A DNA stretch of 5,587 nucleotides from Pseudomonas sp. (GCA_003525045.1 DQGF01000443.1:11814-17400); one strand, 5' to 3'. Positions 1 to 5,587 are shown, numbered from the stretch's first letter. Translations and numbers: made by a program. The notes: generated by a model from the sequence alone, not told the origin.

Positions 1-825
1 GGTCACCCCGAGGTGTACATCATGATTCTGCCGGCCTTCGGGGCGGTCAGCTCGATCATTCCGACCTTCTCGCGCAAGCCGCTGTTTGGCTACACCTCGA
101 TGGTCTACGCCACGGCGAGCATCGCGTTCCTGTCGTTCATCGTCTGGGCGCACCACATGTTCGTGGTCGGCATTCCGTTGGTGGGCGAGCTGTTCTTCAT
201 GTACGCCACGTTGCTGATCGCCGTACCGACCGGGGTCAAGGTGTTCAACTGGGCCAGCACCATGTGGCAAGGCTCGCTGACCTTCGAGACGCCGATGCTG
301 TTCGCGGTGGCGTTCGTGATCCTTTTTTCTATTGGTGGCTTCTCCGGTCTGATGCTGGCCATCGCCCCGGCGGATTTCCAGTATCAGGACACCTACTTCG
401 TGGTCGCGCACTTCCACTACGTCCTGGTGCCGGGGGCGATCTTCGGGATTTTCGCCTCGGCCTACTACTGGATGCCAAAATGGACCGGCCACATGTACGA
501 CGAAACCCTCGGCAAGCTGCATTTCTGGCTGTCGTTCATCGGCATGAACATGGCCTTCTTCCCGATGCACTTCGTGGGGCTGGCGGGTATGCCGCGGCGG
601 ATTCCGGACTACAACCTGCAATTCGCCGACTTCAACATGGTGTCGTCGATCGGCGCGTTCATGTTCGGCACTACGCAGATCTTCTTCCTGTTCATCGTGA
701 TCAAGACCATTCGCGGCGGCGCGCCGGCACCGGCGAAACCGTGGGATGGGGCAGAGGGTCTGGAGTGGAGCATTCCGTCACCGGCGCCGTACCACACCTT
801 CACTACTCCGCCGGAAGTGAAATGA
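1..825 (+). CDS. coxA: Cytochrome c oxidase subunit I, aa3 type (partial, 5' end outside window)
   Basis: Catalytic subunit of the aa3 terminal oxidase, which reduces O2 to water and pumps protons across the inner membrane. The reading frame is open from base 1, so 274 C-terminal residues are present, about the length of bovine COX1 from its HPEVY motif to its end. Window residues 2-6 are HPEVY, which holds the CuB ligand His2 and the Tyr6 that crosslinks to it. His51-His52 (AHHMF) are the other CuB ligands. Thr77 and Lys80 (PTGVK) belong to the K proton channel. His137 and His139 (VAHFHYV) bind heme a3 and heme a. Arg199-Arg200 are the pair that contacts the heme propionates. These positions map to bovine numbering with a constant offset of 239 after one early deletion. 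The bovine Mg-site His368 is replaced here by Gln129 (YQDTY). The gene sits upstream of ctaG and coxC, the usual order; coxB would be expected further upstream, outside the window. Identity is near certain. Confidence 0.97.
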   Translation, partial: GHPEVYIMILPAFGAVSSIIPTFSRKPLFGYTSMVYATASIAFLSFIVWAHHMFVVGIPLVGELFFMYATLLIAVPTGVKVFNWASTMWQGSLTFETPMLFAVAFVILFSIGGFSGLMLAIAPADFQYQDTYFVVAHFHYVLVPGAIFGIFASAYYWMPKWTGHMYDETLGKLHFWLSFIGMNMAFFPMHFVGLAGMPRRIPDYNLQFADFNMVSSIGAFMFGTTQIFFLFIVIKTIRGGAPAPAKPWDGAEGLEWSIPSPAPYHTFTTPPEVK

Positions 826-826
826 C

Positions 827-926
827 TGTAGGAGCGAGCTTGCTCGCGATGGACATCAGCGATAACGCTGGAAGCCTGACACCCCGCGGCGCTCTCAGGT
901 TTTACGCGAGCCAGCTCGCTCCTACA
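827..926. repeat. REPIN-like pair of inverted Pseudomonas REP sequences
   Basis: Two 22-base arms, 827-848 and 905-926, are inverted copies of one another with a single mismatch (T at 841 against the complement of C at 912). Each arm has the Pseudomonas REP look: TGTAGGAGCGAGC, then TTGCTCGCG. The first arm holds its own small hairpin, GCGAGC-TT-GCTCGC (834-847). The 56-base interior also has internal pairing: CAGCG-ATAA-CGCTG (857-870) and CCTGA (875-879) with TCAGG (895-899). The whole 100 bases could therefore fold as one long stem-loop in RNA or single-stranded DNA. It starts one base after the coxA stop codon and ends 25 bases before ctaG. Such doublets are known as REPINs in Pseudomonas and are mobilised by RAYT transposases acting in trans; no RAYT gene is in this window. 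In an operon they may stabilise the upstream mRNA or damp downstream expression, but that is inference here. Confidence 0.88.
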
Positions 927-937
927 GGGTTATGCGT

Positions 938-942
938 AGAGG
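938..942 (+). promoter_or_regulatory. Ribosome binding site that decides the ctaG start
   Basis: AGAGG lies nine bases before the ATG at 952. An in-frame TTG at 943 directly abuts this motif and so has no usable spacing. This favours ATG 952 as the start. The motif is only moderately strong. Confidence 0.5.
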
Positions 943-951
943 TTGGAAATC

Positions 952-1503
952 ATGGCTGACTCGATTTCGATGAAAAAGCTGGTCACCCGCCTGCTGCTGG
1001 TAGTGGTGGCGATGTTTGTCTTCGGGTTTGCCCTGGTGCCGATCTACGACGTGATGTGCAAGGCGTTCGGCATCAATGGCAAGACTGCCGGGCAATACGA
1101 GGGCGAACAGACGGTCGATACCTCGCGGCAAGTGCGCGTGCAGTTTCTGTCGACCAACTCCGCGGACATGTCCTGGGATTTCTATCCCAAGAGCGATGAG
1201 CTGACGGCCAACCCTGGTGCGGTGAACGAGATGATTTTCATCGCCCACAACCCGACTGATCGCCCGATGAGTGCGCAGGCCGTACCGAGCATCGCCCCCA
1301 GCAACGCGGCGGCGTATTTCCACAAGACCGAATGTTTCTGCTTTACCCAGCAAGTGCTGCAGCCCGGTCAACGGATCGAGATGCCGGTACGTTTCATCGT
1401 TGACCGTGACATGCCCAAGGATGTGAAGCACCTGACGCTGTCTTACACGCTGTTCGATATCACCGCCCGACATCCACCGGTGGCTGTAAATACTGGCGGC
1501 TGA
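952..1503 (+). CDS. ctaG: Cytochrome c oxidase assembly protein CtaG/Cox11, CuB copper chaperone
   Basis: This is a 183-residue membrane-anchored periplasmic copper protein that donates copper to the CuB centre of CoxA. Residues 10-30 form one hydrophobic segment after a basic start (KKLVTR), giving an N-in topology with the main domain in the periplasm. It is followed by the family signature PIYDVMCKAFGINGK (Cys36). The copper-binding motif ECFCF is at 127-131, with Cys128 and Cys130, followed by TQQ as in the Cox11 family. The length is normal for bacterial Cox11. The ATG at 952 is preferred over the in-frame TTG at 943 because AGAGG (938-942) is well spaced only for the former. The gene lies between coxA and coxC, its standard place, and is separated from coxA by the REP doublet. 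The name ctaG is also used for an unrelated Bacillus protein; the Cox11 type is meant here. Confidence 0.96.
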   Translation: MADSISMKKLVTRLLLVVVAMFVFGFALVPIYDVMCKAFGINGKTAGQYEGEQTVDTSRQVRVQFLSTNSADMSWDFYPKSDELTANPGAVNEMIFIAHNPTDRPMSAQAVPSIAPSNAAAYFHKTECFCFTQQVLQPGQRIEMPVRFIVDRDMPKDVKHLTLSYTLFDITARHPPVAVNTGG

Positions 1504-1528
1504 GCGTGCCCGATAAGGAGAACAATAA

Positions 1529-2416
1529 ATGGCAACTCATGAACACTATTACGTACCGGCCCAGAGCAAGTGGCCGATCATTGCTACCGTCGGCATGGTC
1601 ACAACCGTGTTCGGCCTGGGCACCTGGTTCAATGACCTGAAAGCTGCGCGACCGGAATCCCACGGCCCGCTGATCTTTTTCGTCGGAGGTCTGCTGCTGG
1701 CCTACATGTTGTTCGGCTGGTTCGGGACAGTGATCAAGGAAAGTCGCCAGGGGTTGTATAGCCCACAGATGGATCGCTCGTTTCGCTGGGGCATGAGCTG
1801 GTTCATCTTTTCGGAGGTGATGTTCTTCATCGCTTTCTTCGGTGCGCTGTTTTATGTGCGTCATGTCTCCGGTCCGGCACTGGGCGGTGAAGGCCCGAAA
1901 GGCATCGCTCATATGCTTTGGCCGAACTTCGAGTTCATCTGGCCATTGCTGAATAACCCCGATTCGAAACTCTTCCCGCCACCCAAGGAAGTCATCAGCC
2001 CCTGGGGCCTGCCGCTGCTCAATACCGTTTTGCTGGTGAGTTCCAGCGTCACCGTAACCATCGCCCACCATGCCTTGAAGAAGGGTCATCGCGGTGCGCT
2101 GAAAATCTGGCTGGCGATCACCGTGCTACTGGGCTGCGCGTTCCTTGGCTTTCAGGCCGAAGAGTACATGCATGCCTACCACGAACTGGGCCTGACCCTG
2201 GGTTCGGGCATCTACGGCGCAACCTTCTTCATGCTCACCGGTTTCCACGGCGCTCACGTGACCATCGGCACCATCATCCTGTTTGTGATGCTGATGCGGA
2301 TCATGCGTGGGCATTTCGACAACGAGCATCAGTTCGGCTTCGAGGCGGCGAGTTGGTACTGGCACTTTGTGGACGTGGTGTGGATCGGGCTGTTCGTTTT
2401 CGTCTATGTGCTTTAG
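1529..2416 (+). CDS. coxC: Cytochrome c oxidase subunit III
   Basis: This 295-residue integral membrane subunit of the aa3 oxidase contacts CoxA and helps sustain proton uptake and enzyme stability. The sequence fits the seven-helix heme-copper oxidase subunit III family. The SEVMFF motif at 95-100 includes Glu96, which matches bovine Glu90. LPLLNT (161-166), an AHHAL motif after it, GFHGAHVTIG and the C-terminal WYWHFVDVVWIGLFVFVYV are family signatures. Between helices 3 and 4, about residues 115-159, there is a polar, Pro-rich insertion compared with the mitochondrial protein. Such an extended loop is usual in bacterial homologues, so it is not read as odd. A strong Shine-Dalgarno AAGGAG (1515-1520) stands eight bases before the ATG, and the gene follows ctaG by 25 bases, so the two are probably cotranscribed. 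The alternative name is ctaE. Confidence 0.97.
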   Translation: MATHEHYYVPAQSKWPIIATVGMVTTVFGLGTWFNDLKAARPESHGPLIFFVGGLLLAYMLFGWFGTVIKESRQGLYSPQMDRSFRWGMSWFIFSEVMFFIAFFGALFYVRHVSGPALGGEGPKGIAHMLWPNFEFIWPLLNNPDSKLFPPPKEVISPWGLPLLNTVLLVSSSVTVTIAHHALKKGHRGALKIWLAITVLLGCAFLGFQAEEYMHAYHELGLTLGSGIYGATFFMLTGFHGAHVTIGTIILFVMLMRIMRGHFDNEHQFGFEAASWYWHFVDVVWIGLFVFVYVL

Positions 2417-2458
2417 AGCAGCTGCAAGCTGCAAGCTGCAAGCTTGAAGCTGCGCGCT
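2417..2458. repeat. Tandem seven-base repeats downstream of coxC
   Basis: Six seven-base units follow the coxC stop codon without a gap: AGCAGCT, three perfect GCAAGCT copies (2424-2444), TGAAGCT and GCGCGCT. All end in GCT, so the outer units look like decayed copies. Short GCAAGCT-type tandem arrays are, to my memory, frequent between genes in Pseudomonas genomes. The array fills most of the 51-base space between coxC and the convergent small gene. GAAGC (2446-2450) can pair with GCTTC (2456-2460), but no T tract follows on either strand, so an intrinsic terminator is not supported. Confidence 0.75.
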
Positions 2459-2467
2459 TCGTGCGCC

Positions 2468-2671
2468 CTACCAGGTCACGTGGGACACCAACTGGCCGCT
2501 GAAGAAACCCCAGGCAATCAAGCCGACGGTGATCGCGGCCAGGGCAACACGAACACTCAAGGCAATGACGAGGCGGTTCGAGCTGCTGTCGTCCTTGACC
2601 AGAAAAAACAGGCCGCTGAACAGGCTGACAACCGTGGCAATCAGCATCAGGACGATGGCTGCTTTGAGCAT
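2468..2671 (-). CDS. Small twin-transmembrane protein, DUF2909 family
   Basis: This encodes a 67-residue protein that is almost entirely membrane: a first helix at about residues 4-25, a short polar turn (KDDSSSNR, 26-33) and a second helix at about 38-58. It resembles the DUF2909 'twin transmembrane protein' that I recall at the same place in other Pseudomonas aa3 loci. No catalytic or metal-binding motif is visible. The start is supported by GGAGT (2678-2682 on the minus strand), six bases before the ATG. It is convergent with coxC and divergent from the SURF1 gene, so it interrupts the plus-strand series and must be transcribed separately. The conserved position suggests a link to the oxidase, perhaps as an accessory or assembly peptide, but its function is unknown. 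It is unlikely to be a chance frame: its hydrophobic pattern is clean and it fits the gap between neighbours exactly. Confidence 0.85.
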   Translation of the reverse strand: MLKAAIVLMLIATVVSLFSGLFFLVKDDSSSNRLVIALSVRVALAAITVGLIAWGFFSGQLVSHVTW

Positions 2672-2700
2672 GGTGAGACTCCGGGGGAAAGGCGATGCAC

Positions 2701-2711
2701 TTGAGTATAGC
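2701..2711 (-). promoter_or_regulatory. Candidate sigma-S-type promoter (-10 element) for the twin-transmembrane gene
   Basis: Read on the minus strand these bases are GCTATACTCAA. This contains CTATACT, the -10 core preferred by the stationary-phase sigma factor RpoS, with the C just before TATACT and an A-rich tail close to the extended consensus. No good -35 hexamer is seen, which is tolerated by RpoS. Transcription would begin near 2697 and give a leader of about 26 bases that includes the ribosome binding site. The call is an inference from one short motif. Confidence 0.4.
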
Positions 2712-2741
2712 TATCGCGACTAGCGACTTTCTGGCGACGCC

Positions 2742-3482
2742 ATGAAGCGCTTTCGGCCGGGCATCGTGCCGACCCTGGTGGTTGCGCTTTTGCTGCCGCT
2801 GCTGGTGTCGCTCGGGTTCTGGCAATTGAGCCGGGGCGCTGAGAAAAGCGCGCTGCTGCAAAGCTATGCCGAGCGCCGGGCAGCCGAGCCGATGGCCAGC
2901 ACCGAACTGCCACATACCGAGGATCCGGTTTTCCGCCGGGTACGCCTGCACGGCCAATTCGATGCCGGGCACAGCCTGCTTTTAGACAACCGTCAGCGCA
3001 ACGGCAAGGTCGGCGTCGAACTGCTGCAACCATTCCAGGATCGGGCGACCGGGCTCTGGCTGCTGGTCAATCGCGGCTGGCTGCCGTGGCCGGACCGGCG
3101 TATCCCGCCGCAATTCACCACGCCTAAAGAGACATTGAGTCTCGACGCCTGGGTCTACGTCTCCCCCGGCGCCACCTTCCAGTTGCACGCTGACCCGAAC
3201 ACCACGACCTGGCCACAACTGGTTACCGCAGTCGAACCGACCAGGCTCTGGACGGCGCTGGACCGTGAAGGTTTCGCCTACGAGTTACGCGCAGAAAGCG
3301 GCCCCGGGATCTACCAGGCCGATTGGCCGGTGGTGGCCATGGGTCCGGAAAAACACCTGGCTTATGCCGTGCAGTGGTTCGCGATGTCGATCGCCCTGTT
3401 CGGCCTTTATCTCTATCTCGGCTGGTACAACGCAAAGGAGAAACACCATGGGAGCGGCCATGAATCCACCCACCATGTCTGA
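2742..3482 (+). CDS. SURF1 family cytochrome oxidase biogenesis protein
   Basis: This 246-residue inner-membrane assembly factor helps place heme a in subunit I. It has the two-helix SURF1 layout: a first helix at about residues 9-26 ending in the family motif GFWQLSRGAEK (25-35), a periplasmic domain containing VNRGWLPWPDRR, and a second helix at about 209-228 that opens with the signature HLAYAVQWF (His205 to Phe213). The ATG at 2742 is the only reasonable start, because the frame has a stop at 2721 and no alternative start between. It lacks a clear Shine-Dalgarno; the bases before it form TGGCG-A-CGCCA (2732-2742), a small perfect stem touching the start codon. The last 35 bases overlap the next gene and encode a His-rich tail (His235, 236, 240, 244, 245). 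Transcription must begin within the 70-base divergent interval or arise by readthrough; I see no strong plus-strand promoter there. Confidence 0.94.
   Translation: MKRFRPGIVPTLVVALLLPLLVSLGFWQLSRGAEKSALLQSYAERRAAEPMASTELPHTEDPVFRRVRLHGQFDAGHSLLLDNRQRNGKVGVELLQPFQDRATGLWLLVNRGWLPWPDRRIPPQFTTPKETLSLDAWVYVSPGATFQLHADPNTTTWPQLVTAVEPTRLWTALDREGFAYELRAESGPGIYQADWPVVAMGPEKHLAYAVQWFAMSIALFGLYLYLGWYNAKEKHHGSGHESTHHV
3434..3440 (+). promoter_or_regulatory. Strong ribosome binding site inside the SURF1 gene
   Basis: AAAGGAG lies seven bases before the ATG at 3448 and fixes the start of the downstream gene inside the SURF1 coding sequence. Other in-frame ATGs at 3460 and 3475 have no comparable site. 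The same bases encode residues of the SURF1 tail, so the two genes are probably translationally coupled. Confidence 0.75.
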
Positions 3483-4041
3483 AGCGAAAACCCCGGCGAG
3501 TCGGCGACGGGGGCGCTTGCAGTTGCTGTTGATCCTGCTGGGGGTGATCGGTCCGATGGTCCTTGCCACCGGCATGTACAAATTGCAGTTCTGGGTGCCG
3601 GAAGGTCGCAGCTACCACGGCGAGTTGATCGGCAACGGCCAGACCCGGGCGGACATTGGTGTGCAAGCGCAGGAGGACCGCTGGCAGTTGCTGGTCACCG
3701 CCCCCAAAGAGTGTTCGGTCGACTGCCAGCAGCTGGTGTACCTGGCGCGGCAAGTCCAGATCGGTCTTGGCCGAGATGCCGGGCGCGCCAGTCACGCCCT
3801 GGCCGCGGCGCAACCGCTGAACAGTGATTACGCCGCCAAGCTGACGCGCGAGTACCCGCAACTGCAACGTTACCCCATGGACCTGACTACCTTCAGCAAG
3901 ACGACCGGGGACGAAACCGTGCCGCAGCTGTGGATCATCGACCCTCACGGCAATCTGGTGCTGCGCTACGACCCGACGGTCAAAGGCAAGGATCTGCTCA
4001 ACGACCTGCGCCATCTGCTGAAACTGTCGAACATCGGATAA
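3448..4041 (+). CDS. Membrane-anchored thioredoxin/Sco-like protein of the cox cluster, function unknown
   Basis: This is a 197-residue protein, placed like P. aeruginosa PA0111 as I recall it. A basic stretch (SRRRGR, 18-23) precedes one helix at about 24-43, so the rest should face the periplasm. The soluble part reads like a reduced thioredoxin fold: a strand WQLLVTAP (79-86), then Cys89-Ser-Val-Asp-Cys93, which is a CxxxC like that of Sco copper chaperones, a helix, then VPQLWIIDPHGNLVLRY (158-174), which resembles the Sco/thioredoxin strand after the cis-proline, and a final helix. The Sco copper-ligand His is not found at its expected place; the segment has Thr157-Val-Pro159 instead, as in thioredoxins. 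The only nearby His is His167 in the DPHG turn. A role in copper or disulfide handling for oxidase assembly is an inference. The start at 3448 is set by AAAGGAG seven bases before; a longer open frame upstream lies inside SURF1 and is not used. Confidence 0.88.
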   Translation: MGAAMNPPTMSEAKTPASRRRGRLQLLLILLGVIGPMVLATGMYKLQFWVPEGRSYHGELIGNGQTRADIGVQAQEDRWQLLVTAPKECSVDCQQLVYLARQVQIGLGRDAGRASHALAAAQPLNSDYAAKLTREYPQLQRYPMDLTTFSKTTGDETVPQLWIIDPHGNLVLRYDPTVKGKDLLNDLRHLLKLSNIG

Positions 4042-4051
4042 GGGCATCGTC

Positions 4052-5131
4052 ATGGCCAAACCTGGATTTCGCCTCGCGCTGTTTGCCACCTTGCTGGCAC
4101 TGATTGTGGTGCTGCTCGGCGCCTACACCCGCCTGACCCACGCCGGCCTTGGCTGTCCGGACTGGCCGGGTTGCTATGGCTTTATCAGCGTGCCGAACAG
4201 CGAAGCCCAACTGGCCCATGCCGAGCTGCATTTTCCTGATGCGCCCGTCGAAGCCCACAAGGGCTGGAACGAAATGGTCCATCGCTACTTCGCCGGCACC
4301 CTCGGGCTGTTGATCTCGGTATTGGCCGGCCGAGCCTGGGTTCATCGGCGTCATCCGGGACAACCGGTGAAATTGCCTCTGTTTCTGTTAGCAGTGGTGA
4401 TTGCCCAGGCGGCGTTCGGTATGTGGACGGTGACGCTCAAGCTCTGGCCGCAAGTGGTGACGGGGCATCTGCTCGGCGGCTTTGCGACCTTGAGTCTGTT
4501 GTTCCTGCTGACCTTGCGCCTGTCCGGCGTATTGCCGGCACTGACCGTACCGCGCCGTTTGCAGCATTGGGCGACTGCCGGGTTGCTGCTGGTCATCGGG
4601 CAGATCGCCCTTGGCGGCTGGGTCAGCTCCAACTACGCAGCGGTGGCTTGCATCGACTTTCCGACTTGTCATGGGCAATGGCTGCCGCCTGCCGACTTCG
4701 CCAACGGTTTTCACCTGACCCAGCACATCGGCCCGAACTACCTCGGCGGGCAACTGGACAGCGATGCCCGTACCGCGATTCACCTGACTCACCGTATCGG
4801 TGCCCTGCTGGTGACCCTGGTGCTGCTCGGACTGGCCTGGCAACTGAAAGTGGTCGGCATGACGCGCCTGGCCGGGCTGGTGCTGATTGCTCTCGCGGCA
4901 CAAATCACCCTGGGTATCAGCAACGTGCTATTTCATCTGCCGCTGCCGGTGGCCGTCGCTCACAACGCTGGCGGCGCGGCACTTCTGCTGACGATGGTAT
5001 TGGTCAATTATCACGCGCGAACCAGTCTGGTTCGGGTCAAGCAACAAACCCCTGCGCGCTGGCGGTTCAGCCCGCGTAAACATTCGGCCGGGCCCATAAC
5101 AATAAAAGGAGAGATGCCATGGCGACTCTGA
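4052..5131 (+). CDS. ctaA: Heme A synthase, Cox15/CtaA family
   Basis: This enzyme oxidises the C8 methyl group of heme O to a formyl group, giving heme A for the aa3 oxidase, in the inner membrane. The 359-residue protein has the eight-helix, two-half plan of the family. The first half has [21 protein letters not shown] with Cys35 and Cys41, then EMVHR with Glu74 and His77, and TGHLLGG with His139. The second half repeats the plan: [21 protein letters not shown] with Cys200 and Cys206, IHLTHRIG with His244 and His247, and VAHNAGG with His304. His77, His139, His247 and His304 are the likely heme ligands and Glu74 the catalytic acid, by analogy to Bacillus CtaA. Both loops keep their cysteine pair. 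AAGGG (4040-4044) overlaps the stop of the previous gene and sits seven bases before the ATG, consistent with one operon. The C-terminal end is polar and overlaps ctaB by 13 bases. Confidence 0.96.
   Translation: MAKPGFRLALFATLLALIVVLLGAYTRLTHAGLGCPDWPGCYGFISVPNSEAQLAHAELHFPDAPVEAHKGWNEMVHRYFAGTLGLLISVLAGRAWVHRRHPGQPVKLPLFLLAVVIAQAAFGMWTVTLKLWPQVVTGHLLGGFATLSLLFLLTLRLSGVLPALTVPRRLQHWATAGLLLVIGQIALGGWVSSNYAAVACIDFPTCHGQWLPPADFANGFHLTQHIGPNYLGGQLDSDARTAIHLTHRIGALLVTLVLLGLAWQLKVVGMTRLAGLVLIALAAQITLGISNVLFHLPLPVAVAHNAGGAALLLTMVLVNYHARTSLVRVKQQTPARWRFSPRKHSAGPITIKGEMPWRL
5105..5111 (+). promoter_or_regulatory. Ribosome binding site for ctaB inside ctaA
   Basis: AAAGGAG ends seven bases before the ATG at 5119. 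It selects this ATG, which lies in another frame from ctaA, and places the ctaB start upstream of the ctaA stop codon. Confidence 0.7.
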
Positions 5132-5587
5132 TCGGCGAACGTCACAGCCAGGCAATCTGGCGCGACTATCTGGAGCTGACCAAGCCGAAAGTGGTGGTGC
5201 TGATGCTCATCACTTCACTGGTCGGCATGTTCCTCGCGACCCGCGCCGGGGTGCCGTGGACGGTGCTGGTGTTCGGCAATCTGGGAATCGCCTTGTGTGC
5301 CGGCGGTGCGGCGGCGGTCAATCATGTGGTGGACCGGCGGATCGACGCGGTGATGGCGCGCACGCATAAACGACCACTGGCCGAAGGTCGGGTGTCACCG
5401 GCCGCCGCGCTGACCTTCGCCCTGGTGCTGGCACTGCTCGGCCAGGCCTTGCTGCTGGCCTTCACCAACCCGCTGACCGCGTGGCTGACCCTTGCCTCGC
5501 TCCTCGGCTACGCGGTGGTCTACACCGGTTTCCTGAAACGCGCGACGCCGCAGAACATCGTCATCGGTGGCCTGGCCGGTGCCGCCC
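5119..5587 (+). CDS. ctaB: Protoheme IX farnesyltransferase (heme O synthase), partial, 3' end outside window
   Basis: This enzyme attaches a farnesyl group to heme B to make heme O, the substrate of CtaA; it belongs to the UbiA-type membrane prenyltransferases. The first 156 residues are present and the frame is open to the window edge. The conserved start [10 protein letters not shown] (17-26) is followed by a membrane helix. The first Asp-rich prenyl-diphosphate site is NHVVDRRID (68-76: Asn68, Asp72, Asp76), and then comes the family motif [10 protein letters not shown] (78-87). Further hydrophobic helices follow to the edge. The ATG at 5119 has AAAGGAG seven bases upstream and overlaps the last 13 bases of ctaA in a different frame, so the two heme enzymes are probably coupled. 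The product is often named CyoE; ctaB is used because of the linkage to the aa3 genes. Confidence 0.96.
   Translation, partial: MATLIGERHSQAIWRDYLELTKPKVVVLMLITSLVGMFLATRAGVPWTVLVFGNLGIALCAGGAAAVNHVVDRRIDAVMARTHKRPLAEGRVSPAAALTFALVLALLGQALLLAFTNPLTAWLTLASLLGYAVVYTGFLKRATPQNIVIGGLAGAA

Noticed and set aside
322..330. T-rich run in coxA (CTTTTTTCT) that could look like the tail of an intrinsic terminator.
   Set aside because: There is no GC-rich hairpin just before it, and it encodes in-frame Leu-Phe-Ser of a membrane helix in an intact gene.
827..926. The inverted repeat as an intrinsic terminator for coxA.
   Set aside because: The long interior and the lack of a T tract after the second arm do not fit; the REP doublet explains the symmetry better.
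264..959. Long plus-strand open frame overlapping the coxA end and the REP doublet.
   Set aside because: It is the shifted frame of coxA, rich in Arg and without any family motif, and it runs through the repeat.
2446..2460. GAAGC-TGCGC-GCTTC hairpin between the convergent coxC and the small gene as a bidirectional terminator.
   Set aside because: The stem is only five pairs and no T tract follows on either strand; it is better explained as part of the heptamer array.
3265..3447. N-terminal extension of the CxxxC protein into the SURF1 gene.
   Set aside because: The region is the shifted frame of conserved SURF1 sequence, and the strong AAAGGAG at 3434-3440 points to the ATG at 3448.
3223..4089. 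Long minus-strand open frame opposite the SURF1 end and the CxxxC gene.
   Set aside because: It is a high-GC shadow: its composition is rich in Arg, Gln and His, it has no coherent domain, and the plus-strand genes there have clear motifs and ribosome binding sites.
4423..5079. Open frame inside ctaA on the same strand, and several minus-strand frames across it.
   Set aside because: They are Arg- and Ala-rich shadows of ctaA, whose own frame holds all the heme-ligand histidines and cysteine pairs.

Overview
The window reads as a stretch of a Pseudomonas chromosome, most like the P. fluorescens/putida side of the genus. It is high in GC. A Pseudomonas-type REP doublet (core GGAGCGAGCTTGCTCGC) lies between two genes. 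The gene order matches, from memory, the aa3-type cytochrome c oxidase locus of P. aeruginosa (around PA0106 to PA0113). No database search was possible, so the genus is an inference from these signs.

Layout. The window opens inside coxA (subunit I of the aa3 oxidase; only the C-terminal half is present, 1-825). A 100-bp REPIN-like inverted pair (827-926) fills the gap to ctaG/cox11 (952-1503, CuB copper chaperone), followed by coxC (1529-2416, subunit III). A run of seven-base repeats (2417-2458) then separates coxC from a small convergent minus-strand gene for a two-helix membrane protein of the DUF2909 type (2468-2671). Its upstream region carries a sigma-S-like -10 element. The plus strand resumes with a SURF1 family gene (2742-3482), a gene for a membrane-anchored thioredoxin/Sco-like protein of unknown function (3448-4041), ctaA (4052-5131, heme A synthase) and the 5' part of ctaB/cyoE (5119 to the window end, heme O synthase). 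The last four genes are packed with overlaps of 35 and 13 bases and a gap of 10 bases, as in a translationally coupled operon.

How the genes work together. CoxA and CoxC are structural subunits of the proton-pumping aa3 terminal oxidase in the inner membrane. CtaB turns heme B into heme O and CtaA turns heme O into heme A, the cofactor of both hemes in CoxA. CtaG delivers copper to CuB, and SURF1 helps insert heme a3. The CxxxC protein between SURF1 and CtaA probably has an assembly or redox role, but this is inferred from context and a weak fold resemblance.

Most of the window is a well-known locus rather than a new system. The points most worth a second look are the CxxxC protein that lacks the Sco copper-binding histidine, the Gln in place of the Mg/Mn-site His in CoxA, the REPIN inside the structural operon, and the antisense small membrane gene with a sigma-S-like promoter.
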